Below the pieces are notes generated by a model. The model saw only the letters and a list, made by a program, of their open reading frames with translations, was not told where the DNA came from and did no database searches. A DNA stretch of 64,000 nucleotides. It comes from Gracilaria domingensis (taxonomy: Eukaryota > Rhodophyta > Florideophyceae > Gracilariales > Gracilariaceae). The DNA lies in the NCBI GenBank assembly GCA_022539475.1, contig VCMS01000278.1, positions 1 through 64,000 on the forward strand, written 5' to 3'. Below, in pieces: positions 22,659-31,572 of this stretch; position 1 is the first letter of the stretch, and each line of letters opens with the position of its first letter. The position numbers and the translations under genes were made by a program.

Positions 22659-22823
22659 ATGACGGTTTCCAACCCGGCTTCTACGGCTTCTCCACACGAA
22701 AATATCGATCGTAACATCTCTCCGCTTTCTGCGGTAGTTTCTCTTCCGATACGTCGTCGCCGAGTGGCACACCCTCGTGACCACTTCCGACTGCTTCAGC
22801 AACGGGCGCTGTACCAGCGATGA
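22659..22823 (+). CDS. Small hypothetical protein overlapping the next ORF by ATGA
   Basis: ATG at 22659, TGA at 22821-22823, 54 residues. Its stop overlaps the ATG of the next frame (22820) in an ATGA arrangement, unusual for nuclear genes and common in compact viral or plasmid genomes with coupled translation. The product is Ser/Asn-rich at first and Arg/His-rich at its end (RRRRVAHPRDHFRLLQQ). No family recognised. Confidence 0.4.
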   Translation: MTVSNPASTASPHENIDRNISPLSAVVSLPIRRRRVAHPRDHFRLLQQRALYQR

Positions 22824-24508
22824 ACAAACCTAACCAGGTCAATGATCAACCACATTGCAGAACTTTCAACCAATACTATGTTGGTTTTGGGGCGCCAGTT
22901 CAGCCTTCGTCGTCTTCAAGACCTTCTCCGTCGGTCAACCCCTGTTTCGACCAAACGCTCACTGTGGCTCAGATACCCCAGTGGAATTGGATTGCTCCGA
23001 TGCCAGCCAGCTACGCAGCCTGTCTTCAACCCGAATGCAAGGGCGTGGCCGTCGTATGACGACCTAGAGAACGTCGACCCGCGACATAATCAAACACCGT
23101 TCTTACGCGCCACGTGGTTTGACCCGCAAGAAGTGACAACGCGCTCCCTCATCGAGGCCTACGCTGATGGCAGCGGTCACCTCCCAGGCGGTATACACGT
23201 CTGGATGACCGTCACCTTCCACTGGCGTTTCTTGATCACTATGCCAACACAAACACTTGTCCACGATCGTGGTCAGTACCACAACTTCGCACGAGCGGAC
23301 ATGATACGCATTGCGCACACGCAAATGTACCGAACGTACTTCCCAGAGAAGCAGGGGGATATGCCTGAGATACGCGGGAGTTATATTCTTTGATTGTATG
23401 CATGGTAGATCACGCGTCATATCCAACAGTATAGATGCCGAATGTCATTTGCTCGTCTCACGTGGATCGGCAATTTTCTTGGATGTACGAATGATATCCA
23501 GAAATCAAGGAAATTGCTTGCAAGGTACTTTTCTTGATTTTTGGGTATCTTTTGGATATAAAACAAAATTACCGATGACCGAAAGACCTACAAGTGATAT
23601 ATTTGTTCTATACTGGTTGATATAACCTGTGATATATGATGTACAAAATCAAAGAGTATAACTCCGGCACATTCCATGCACAGCTGCCTGCTTCTCTGGG
23701 CTCGTAACCACACATCCCAGCGGCGTTCTGATTCGACCTGGTCTTTTACAGAACTCTCGGTGAGATTCAGTATGGCGAGAACCTTACCCGGATTGCGCGT
23801 GTCGTGGAGCGGTACCAAAATGTACCTTTACACCAGTATCTACTGTGCTGGCCTGGTCCGCTGCTGCGCGATGAGATCCGCTACCTTCCCCGCCAATTAC
23901 GGTCGGACTATACGCAAAACCATATCCGTGATAAACCACGGGCGCGCTCCCATTGCGGCTTTCTTATCTCGTACCAAAACACGGAGGCACATCGGATTCG
24001 TCCTCGCTACATGCGTGGGAGATACGTTCCAATACCCTTTGTGTAGGCGTCAGTGGAAGTGTGCCGGGGTCGCTACGTGGAACTCCCACCCTGTCTCACT
24101 TACCTGGGTAGTCAGCTGGTGACAAACCGGTTCACTGGATGGTGGACCTTCGTCCTTACCAAATCGGCGGCGCAAACAGCGGTGTTTCTCCTCAACGAGC
24201 TCTATGACCAGTATCAACTGTGGTTCATTCCCCCGCTCTTACGGGAATTCATCGAGATTCTGGATCTCACAACCTCGCTCGGCCGGAATGGAAAGTTTTC
24301 AGAGCTGCTTGGCCTCTTGCGAGTGATCGACGCCGTCGATTGGAACCTCTTTCCTCGCTCGCAGAGCAGCAAGGCCGAAAGTGGCGTCGCTGTTGACCAT
24401 TCTCCGCGTCGTTGGTCCCCACTAGCCGGTGATTACATCTTCTATGATCCCTGGACCCGGGCACAGATTATCAACGCCGAGGCGGGGATACTGCAGATCA
24501 CCAAATGA
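22820..24508 (+). pseudogene. Unrecognised protein, frameshifted and split by a MITE
   Basis: Starts at ATG 22820. The first 60-80 codons are Pro/Ser-rich (FGAPVQPSSSSRPSPS) and run to a stop at 23059. A second frame takes over near 23040 (PSYDDLENVDPRHNQTPFLR) and reaches 23376, where a 289-bp MITE interrupts it. After the MITE a third frame carries on from about 23722 (FDLVFYRTLGEIQYGENL) to the TGA at 24506-24508, with a TAG at 24044-24046. Aromatic- and Arg-rich phrases (LLCWPGPLLRDEIRYLPRQL; GWWTFVLTK) look like a folded protein of 450-500 residues. I cannot place it in a family. It may belong with the compact ORFs at 25.4-26.2 and 29.8-31.0 kb. Confidence 0.45.
23377..23665. mobile_element. 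MITE-like insertion with about 60-bp terminal inverted repeats
   Basis: The left end (from 23377, GGAGTTATATTCTTTGATT) and the reverse complement of the right end (to 23665, GGAGTTATACTCTTTGATT) match with few differences over about 60 bp. The shared block ends near CCAACAGTATAGAxx. The 289-bp element has no coding capacity and sits in an otherwise open protein-coding frame. No clean target duplication is visible; the flanks (GCG/GGC) suggest either a 2-3-bp site or slightly longer inverted repeats. Confidence 0.7.
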
Positions 24509-24766
24509 GTCATTCCTTCTGAGCATCCGACGAGCTTCGTCATGACCTACGAGTTTTTTCACCCTATACGGGATCAGAACATCATGATTATTTGCAGAAT
24601 GACCCTTCGAGAAAACAACCGATAAACACTCCAAAGCTTTGTTCTCTAGGATCTTCAATTTCCCTTAAAGACCTCTACCCTACGTAAACACCCAAATCCG
24701 CCCAGCGGAAGCGCAGTAACGGAGAAGAATCAAATCCACGAGAACTAACGATTGAGTGCAGTACGA

Positions 24767-24957
24767 GCGCCAGGCGCTCTGCGGTCTCAAGGCGCTGGCG
24801 CATAAAAAGCAGCGCTGGCGACCCCGTCAGCGCTGCTCATTACGCACAGAGCCGAGCAATTCGCGCCACTGCGTAATTTTTCAGCAGCAGCAGAAGCAGC
24901 AGCAGCAAAACTCGCTACTGATTAGCTGTTGTCGCTGCAGCTGCAGCTGCTGCTAGG
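24767..24957. repeat. Cluster of four hairpins ending in CAG/CTG tracts
   Basis: Hairpin 1 has 11-bp arms at 24767-24777 and 24791-24801. Hairpin 2 has 13-bp arms at 24808-24820 and 24825-24837 with an ACCC loop and one G-U pair. Hairpin 3 has 8-bp arms at 24839-24846 and 24870-24877. Hairpin 4 pairs a CAG-rich run at about 24882-24906 with a CTG-rich run at about 24934-24956. All four stems lie end to end. The series could be a structured RNA, a replication or attachment site, or a foldback remnant. Confidence 0.6.
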
Positions 24958-25355
24958 CTGTAGCATTTTCACCCGTGTGCAGTTGCATCAACTCACACGT
25001 ATGCAAAAGCAACACCACAAAAACATGTATGCAGAGTATTTTTGAGGTAAAACACTGGACAGTTACGGTAGTGAATGTAGTGCCGCGCACTAGTAAACGT
25101 GCAAGAAGCCATAGACTTTTTTGACCCAGCACAGCAATAGTGACTACACAATTTTCTCTTACATATATTTGCATCGGAAAGAAACACATAACAAACAAAA
25201 AAACAATTGGTTTATTCTAGCTTATAACAAGTCATCATAAAACAAAAGATCCCACTTTGTGATCAGAATACTAACCACACTATACAAAACAAATAACTAT
25301 CTTCCAAAACCACTAACCATATTCGATCAACGATAGTAGAAGTAATGCCACACAC

Positions 25356-25871
25356 TTAGTGCTCGTGCACTCCATTGGCGACAGGATGCTTTTCTAACAC
25401 TCCAGGAGGATTCGGGAGGATAACTATATCCGAGCGGGGCTCAAACTGCAGAGAAAAGTCAGTGTCATCCGGAAACTCTTCAATGTGCACGACAGCGGCT
25501 TCGACCTCATCCACGAACGCGTCTTCAGGATCGGGAGCCAAATGACCAAAGTGAGCCAGGAGCCAATCGTAGAGATACAACTGAAACTCGTCATGCACAT
25601 CTGCCATCACGCCATCTTCGAAGGCAATGAACAGCCTTCTGAGCACCGGTGCAAGCTTCTCGGTTAGGAACGGCGCTCGAAGCTGCATCAAAGCGAAGAA
25701 GATGTGAAACGACCCCCACACCAGACGATACTTCTCGTAGAGGTCGTCGGTGATGATCTCAAACTACACCAACATCCGCTGGCCCCCCAGTTCAATACGA
25801 CCGTAGAACTGGTGCGCTATATCTAGCGCAAGCGTATTGTGGGGGCCATCGGGGTTGTTGTTGTTCTCCAT
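25356..25871 (-). pseudogene. Unrecognised 171-codon protein with one TAG
   Basis: ATG at 25871-25869 begins MENNNNPDGPH. The frame runs to the TAG ending at 25356, broken by one TAG at about 25764-25766. The part after the stop looks like a compact helical protein (EKYRLVWGSFHIFFALMQ; EFQLYLYDWLLAHFGHL) with an acidic C-terminus. The codon before FEIITDD is the stop and could derive from TGG. The shorter ORF at 26186-26046 lies 174 bp upstream on the same strand. Not recognised; the composition is unlike the transposon genes elsewhere in the window. Confidence 0.5.
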
Positions 25872-26045
25872 ACCGAATAAGCAGGAAGACAGGACGGAGA
25901 AGCGGCGGAAAGGAGGCGGTTTTGGAAAACGCAGCCGGGGAGCTGGGGAAGGACGGAAAAAAAGGGGGTGGAAGGGGAAAGTACGGGGAAAGAAAAGCAG
26001 AGATGCGGCAGAATGTCGACTGGGTGCGGCAGACGAAATGATTGA

Positions 26046-26186
26046 TTAATTGCCGGTTGGAGAAGTTGATGACGTGTGGGCATCGATCCAGTGATTCATG
26101 GCCTCGGCGATGTTCTTATAGAGCACGAGATAGTCGAGGCGGCTAGTCTTCAAAGCGTGGAATTCCACCACGACATATTTCATCAT
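26046..26186 (-). CDS. Small hypothetical protein (46 aa)
   Basis: Two adjacent ATGs at 26186-26181, stop TAA at 26048-26046. The product is balanced, not low complexity (MMKYVVVEFHALKTSRLDYL then YKNIAEAMNHWIDAH), as in a small folded protein with a beta strand followed by a helix. It lies upstream of and in line with the ORF at 25871-25356. No family recognised; chance remains possible at this length. Confidence 0.4.
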   Translation of the reverse strand: MMKYVVVEFHALKTSRLDYLVLYKNIAEAMNHWIDAHTSSTSPTGN

Positions 26187-26429
26187 GTGCTAGAGTTTCA
26201 ATAAGCTATGAAATGTGCATTTTCTACAACGCAAACAACCACTTCTAGAATTAACGTAGTCCAACCATCTTCAATCTTTTAAAAAAATCTCATCGGAAAT
26301 CTTCATATAAACGATAGCTTTGACATCAAACTGTCTACATTCTTTATTGCAGCTACAAACGGCGCCGTAACCAAATTCAATCAAGTGGTCTACAGTTATT
26401 CTTCTCTTCAACTGGGATCTCTCGTCTCA

Positions 26430-27360
26430 CAGTTTGTTCAAACAGTTATTTTAGGGTTGAACACGGACGCAGTGAATGCAGTGATTATAGTGTGAGTTGA
26501 TTTCGTCTCGCAGTTTATCTCAAAACGTATATCTCCTTTGGACGTGAACGCAGTGAATTGCGGGGCACATACGGTGAAGTGATACTGTATAATACAGAAG
26601 AAGTCGTTGCGATTTCTCGATTTAATTGGACTGTCGATGATCGAACATGATACAGTAGGGAAGAAGCGACCACCACACATCTCATCACAACGGTGCAGAA
26701 AGACACTAATTGGAATGACATCATGGAACGGCGATAGTAGAGAAAACGAGTAAGGGTTCTCAAGCGGCTTTATAATACGTACAAAGCATACAGTGTGCAG
26801 CAATCCACGACGAAGCTATTGAGCCACATAAGCCACTCAGGATTCCAAACTAAAGCTTACAAACTATGTAGCATAAGCATGATGAAACAATGAGTGCTTA
26901 AATTTCAGGCGCATACACTGTACGACGGTATTGCAAAAGCAATGAGCATGTAAGTGGGCAGATGTTACCATTATGTTTCTACGCCAAAGTAAGTGAGGAG
27001 TAGAAACGTCTTTTCGAATAGCGCAATAGAGAGCTCCATACTTTGAGAAGATTATGAATCAAGAATGGATGATACAACATGACATCGGCAAACAGTACTG
27101 TACGAAAATCATACAGATGGTTTACAGCAAATTCGCTATGGTTCTCAACTTTGCTTTTTCGTGTAACAAACCATTCAAAAAAGTATTTTACGGTTCATCA
27201 CGAACGCTTTGAATACAGTGATTTCGACGTGAGTTCACGTGGCACTATATTAAGAGCAGTCGTTGATAGTTATGAATACGATTGCATTCTTGATGAAGAA
27301 TCATGATACTCCAAAGGCAAAGCGTTCGCCACACATTTTATTACCAAATTATAGAAGGCG
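26430..27360 (+). repeat. Diverged duplication (two copies about 730 bp apart)
   Basis: The stretch from about 26440 to 26690 resembles 27170-27345 at several places in the same order. The phrase around TATTTTA-GGTT-x-ACACGAACG-x-GAATxCAGTGATT is one; the phrase CATGATAC-x-CCACACATxTxATxAC is another. In one frame both encode a YFxVxHxRxExSDxxVS-like string. The plus-strand frame 27079-27306 starts with ATG but is otherwise unrecognised. This looks like an old duplication of a small gene or repeat. Confidence 0.45.
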
Positions 27361-27442
27361 TTTTACTTGGATGTCGGTAGATAAAGAAAATTGTCTCCAA
27401 AAGCGTACAACGGTAAAGCCCTTGACTAAGGTATTTTTAGAG

Positions 27443-27505
27443 GTGAAAGGCAAACCGTTCGGTGGCGGCGCGAAGCGCCGCGTGCGGCCGAAGGCCGCCT
27501 TTCAC
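27443..27505. repeat. Branched (T-shaped) palindrome
   Basis: Outer 8-bp arms at 27443-27450 and 27498-27505 (GTGAAAGG/CCTTTCAC) enclose two GC-rich hairpins. These are GCGGCGC-GAA-GCGCCGC at 27465-27481 and GCGGCC-GAA-GGCCGC at 27484-27498, which share the last base with the outer arm. Both loops are GAA. The layout is that of a three- or four-way junction. Confidence 0.7.
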
Positions 27506-27530
27506 TTGTCACATAATAATACCTGATTAA

Positions 27531-27958
27531 TGACGCCCCCGACGAGGATGATATCTACGTAAGCACTGGTCCGGTGTTTCCGCCCGTTGCGGGTGCAGAT
27601 CTTACTCTAGGAGTCCATGTCTCTTCTGCGGGTGCCAATACAATAGTCCCGGCTTAGGTTAATGTTACTTTTGCGCCTCTGGCTGCTCCGGGGCCAGCAG
27701 TACCGACTGCGGCTCATGTACCCTTCTGTGTTGATTCCAACTCCGGTGGAGAACGCCACTTCGCCGGCGATGGCGGCGGCGACCACACAGAACGAGGCCG
27801 TGAAGGCGGAAATCTCTGAAGAAATATGGGCTGCCGTTATTGCTCAACTCCTCAAAAAAGCTGTTGCCGCCGTCGCAGCGTCTGGTGACGTAGCGCAGAT
27901 GCGCGACGCTCTCAGCGCGCAACTAGTCAAAGCGAGCGACCAGCAGGCATCCGAGTAA
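27531..27958 (+). pseudogene. Ala/Pro-rich protein relic
   Basis: A frame reading NDAPDEDDIYVSTGPVFPP from about 27531 continues past a TAG at 27654-27656 (VNVTFAPLAAPGPAVP). It then gives way, by a frameshift near 27725, to a frame that ends at 27956-27958 in an Ala-rich helix (AAVIAQLLKKAVAAVAASGD). The pieces match in composition and order, so they were probably one protein of about 140 residues. No domain recognised. Confidence 0.4.
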
Positions 27959-28059
27959 CTCGTGCAGCGCCTCCTCTATGGAGGCCTTCCTGGTTGATAC
28001 CCATCAGCTAAGCCGTTTTGCGGTCGACTAGCCAGCCGCGACATAGTGGCGATAACCAG

Positions 28060-28385
28060 TAAACTGTGACTTCTCTTGACTTCAAAGCTCTTTCCCTTTT
28101 CCAAGGTGCATACTTCATAACGTCTCCCTTGCGGGGTGATCTTCCTCTTACGAGTTTTCATTTCCTCTTCATAGAGTTCATCTTCTCCTCTGAGCTTCCA
28201 TTTCCTCCTCATAGGGTCTTCTTTCTCTTACGATTGTACTTAACTTCTCCTCTTCCTGACGGCATAACTTGTCTCTGCTTCACCTCTTCTCTTCACGAAG
28301 TTTATCTCCACGAATTCACTTCGGTACTCCACTCTTACGAGGGTCCTTTTGTTTCCTGGAGAGAGGTTCATCCTCTACCAACAAG
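28060..28385. repeat. Polypyrimidine stretch with short imperfect repeats
   Basis: About 320 bp are strongly C/T-rich on the plus strand, with repeated phrases such as TTCCTCxTCATAGxGTTC and CTCTTACGA. The spacing is irregular. This is simple-sequence drift, not a gene; the opposite strand reads as Lys/Glu-rich nonsense. Confidence 0.45.
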
Positions 28386-28937
28386 GTAGGTGGCACGACC
28401 GTGCGGTGCACGTGGCAATTTCAATGACAGCGGTCCTAGGGTGCATTTTTTTCATCGCGATTTTCGATGAAACGAATGTGCAGCTGCCCGAAAATTGTTC
28501 GGTGCAAGTGAGGTGGGAGCGTGGTACCAGTACGTCGGTGATACTGCAAGATCTTTGATCGGGGTAAGTGTTCCACTGGCTCATTTATGTCTTCTGATGA
28601 CTGATAGCCGAACCAACGAATTTGGTACTGCCTATACCCTTTTGGTGCCAGCTATGTCCCACAATGTGGTCTACAACAAACTCGTTCGAGTAAACTTCTC
28701 GTGTTTTACCGCCTTCTGAAGAGTTTTCGGCACGCTGCGACCGTTCGTTATGCCGCAAACCACCGACTTTGTTTTGCACTTTCAACGCCTTCGGCGGCTG
28801 TCGTGTACTCTGCTGAGGGTTTCTCATTATATTACGTGCTTCCTTCAACAGATTTTCTGTCGTTGCGGGCTCGCGAGCAGCTCAGTTGCGAGTAACTTCC
28901 GGTGTTGACGGTGGCTGTGGACGTGGACGTGAATTGC

Positions 28938-29633
28938 TTACCACGGCTCGTGCGTCTCACCTGATTCGGGTTGACAGTTGGTTTCTACGGCGCTGCCGGT
29001 CGACTGGACGGTCCCACTGAGTGGTTCACGGTTCGCGCCACGTGATGTGTGGTGCGCACGCGCTCCTGCGTTGGCAGCGTGCGTTTTCCTTAGCTCAGGA
29101 CTGTAATTCGACTCTCCATTGAGGTGTGCGCTGTCATGACTTGGTGAGTGGTCCTGACGTGCATTCAACGACTTTCCCATGGATGGATGTGACGGTGCTG
29201 TGCCTGTACTCGATTCTGGGTGCGAGTTCTCCGCTTCCGTGAGCGTCCTCTCTGCTTCCTGCTGTGCAGTCTCGAGGATACCGTGGTCAACCGTGACTTC
29301 CTTGCTTCGCGCCTGCGTCAGCGGTTTGCAGCGTACGTCAGCGACGGTTTTCGCCCTCAGCGCCTCCGGTATACTCCTTGTTGGAGCTTCCAGCTGTGCT
29401 GTAGCCGTCCTCTGCCGAGAAATCGGGTGATCATCGTCGATTTCCAGCGTTGTCGAGGGGACCTTTCTTGTGAGAGTGCGCTCTGGCTCTGCGTCTCTGC
29501 GACGGCAGTGTGCGCACTTTGGCGACGATTCCTCTGACTGGTGAGCATAACCAGTTTCCCCGGACAACTGTGAGTTTAGCGATTGCGTTTTACCCTTTTT
29601 CGAAAGGTCGCCATCCTTCGTGAAAGGTTGCAT
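28938..29633 (-). CDS. Disordered hypothetical protein (about 230 aa)
   Basis: A long frame with hydrophilic, Ser/Thr/Glu-rich composition (SPKCAHCRRRDAEPERTLTR; HPESSTGTAPSHPS). There is one CxxC and no hydrophobic core. The ATG at 29633 is plausible (MQPFTKDGDLSKKGKTQ). The frame is uninterrupted, but low-complexity open frames of this length can occur by chance in GC-rich DNA, and the opposite strand is also open over part of it. No family recognised. Confidence 0.35.
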   Translation of the reverse strand: MQPFTKDGDLSKKGKTQSLNSQLSGETGYAHQSEESSPKCAHCRRRDAEPERTLTRKVPSTTLEIDDDHPISRQRTATAQLEAPTRSIPEALRAKTVADVRCKPLTQARSKEVTVDHGILETAQQEAERTLTEAENSHPESSTGTAPSHPSMGKSLNARQDHSPSHDSAHLNGESNYSPELRKTHAANAGARAHHTSRGANREPLSGTVQSTGSAVETNCQPESGETHEPW

Positions 29634-29789
29634 GTCCTCCGCAGGATTCTGCGCGTCAACGGCCGACTGTGCCGCGTTCTATACGGAGCCCACACACGGT
29701 AGCCGGTTTTTCTGCCCACTGCCAGTGCTGTCCTTAGCAATTTCATATGCAACGGTGTCCTGCGACATTTAAATCTCTAATGAAACCAG

Positions 29790-30979
29790 CCGCTAGCGGA
29801 AAGTAATGAGGCGCTCGATCGCGCTGCATTCATCCACTCCGATTGCGGTAGGAATGGGGGGTTGTTCCCGTATTCGTTCCCATACGCTTCGCCGGATGAC
29901 GTGGAATGTCGGGAAACGAGTCAGCATCATAGTCGTACCAAAGGTATCCAGGTCCAAGTGTCTTGTCCGAGGCAGTCTGCACCACGTAGTCAAGGAGTGC
30001 GTCGGCCTTCCTTGCTCCGAAGTGAGTTCCCCCCACGGTGTTCTGTACCCCGAGTCCACGAATGAAGCAAACCAGTTCGTATGGAAGTCGCATCAGCCTC
30101 CCTGCCGGAGCTTCGAGATCGGGATCCATGGCAAGACGCCAGTTATGGAACTTCAACTGCATCAGGAGCCCGTACCTCGCGCGTACAAGAAGGCGAAAAA
30201 GACTAATACAGCCCACCCTACCTTGAGTACGGTTCGGACGAGGAAGGCCATCCGACCGTCGGTGACCATGCCTCCCGTATTGTACGCCGCAATCGGTGGC
30301 GTCGGCACGAATAGATACCGGGAGACGGTGAATACCTGCTCCGGTAAAGGGACCTTTAAATACAGTCCCTGCCGTTTTGGACGCAATAGGTCATGAAATT
30401 TCTGATTGTGCCAGCGGAAGAAGACATAATGTCCAGTTCGGGTACGCGCTTCTTCCCCAATATCGTCACTCCACCGCCCGCAGTCGGCGATAAGATAAAC
30501 GTTATCCAATGTACGCCAGGCGATGAGACCGAGAAGATTGTGGTCTTGTGGAGGAAACGGAGCCGTGTCGGGTTGATCGGCGTACTGTTCCGGCAGGAGG
30601 CGAAGGATGACTACTAATGATTGTTGGTATTCACGCTTCTGCGGGTACCGTATCCACGAAATGTCGACTGGGATACCGATATCGGAGTGCACGGCGATAA
30701 TGCGAGAGTGCTTTTGTCAATATGGATGCGCATGTGTCCCCAACGGGCCTCCCAAAAGTCATTGCGGAGACGGCTGTTGCCGATGAGATACTGGACACTC
30801 GGACGAACTGGTACCGCGGAGAAACGAGTGGCGTCAAACCATTCGCCGCTGAGGTCAACATACTCATCGACCGGATACGGAATGCATACGCGACGTCGAG
30901 AGAGAGGAACGAGGCCCCGGAGACGGCGATGATCGAACTCCGCATCCGGACTGACCCAATGCACTCCGACCTGTGACAT
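29790..30979 (-). pseudogene. Unrecognised protein of about 390 codons with two frameshifts
   Basis: Starts at ATG 30979-30977 (MSQVGVHWVSPDAEFDHR). It changes frame near 30650-30690 (TPISV joins DISWIRYPQK) and again near 30200 (FLVRTVLK joins VRARYGLLMQLKFHNWR), ending about 29790. The pieces have consistent aromatic-rich, folded-protein composition (RWHNQKFHDLLRPKRQGLYL; YELVCFIRGLGVQNTVGG). The Copia element inserted 87 bp upstream of the ATG. Not recognised. Size and texture resemble the unrecognised ORF at 22820-24508 on the other strand, but I see no residue-level similarity. Confidence 0.45.
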
Positions 30980-31066
30980 GATGGCATGAGGGAACAGGAA
31001 GAGATGAAGAGAAGGTATGGCCCGAGTACGGACGCTGAGGTGAAGAGAGACATTATGAAGTGGAGC

Positions 31067-31529
31067 TGTAGTATTTCACGAGGTATATCGGTGAGATAAG
31101 ACAGTATTCATCTTACATGATGGATATATCAGAATGTCTCGCCTGATAGTGTATGCATGTTAACGTTAGGATACAATAGGAGCCCCCTGCATTACGTAGG
31201 CTCATGTGGGCGACACTGGTTTCAGCAGGGTTTACAGCTGTCGATGATGATATATAAGGAGCAACAGCTTCACAGTTGGCGATGAATAAAGACCTATCAT
31301 CAACAACAAGAACAATACTATACCCAACCTTCGTTAGCACTCAATTGTGTCTACAACAGGACATCGGATCTCATACAACCTATCTCGGAAGGCCGTTGTT
31401 GTGATCCAGCCTGAATCTCGGTGTCTCTAGCTCAACGCGGGCCAGGGTACCCAACCGACTCAGCGCATTTATTCTGAGTCTACCCGTACTGTCTGCAGCT
31501 CTGACTCACTTCGAGAACAGGTGTCAACA
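31067..31529 (+). repeat. 5' LTR of the Copia element
   Basis: Starts TG and ends CA. A TATA box (TATATAAG) is at 31251-31258 and a polyadenylation signal (AATAAA) at 31285-31290, placing the R region between about 31280 and 31310. A primer-binding site should follow from 31530 (GTTATAACTGTTTGGTCGAC), but I could not match it to a tRNA. Confidence 0.93.
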
Positions 31530-31572
31530 GTTATAACTGTTTGGTCGACCGCAAGCATAAGAAACACCTGTC

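Noticed and set aside
24767-24957. tRNA or rRNA gene
   Set aside because: The stems do not fit a cloverleaf: no T-arm consensus and no 7-bp acceptor pairing. No rRNA core sequence is present.
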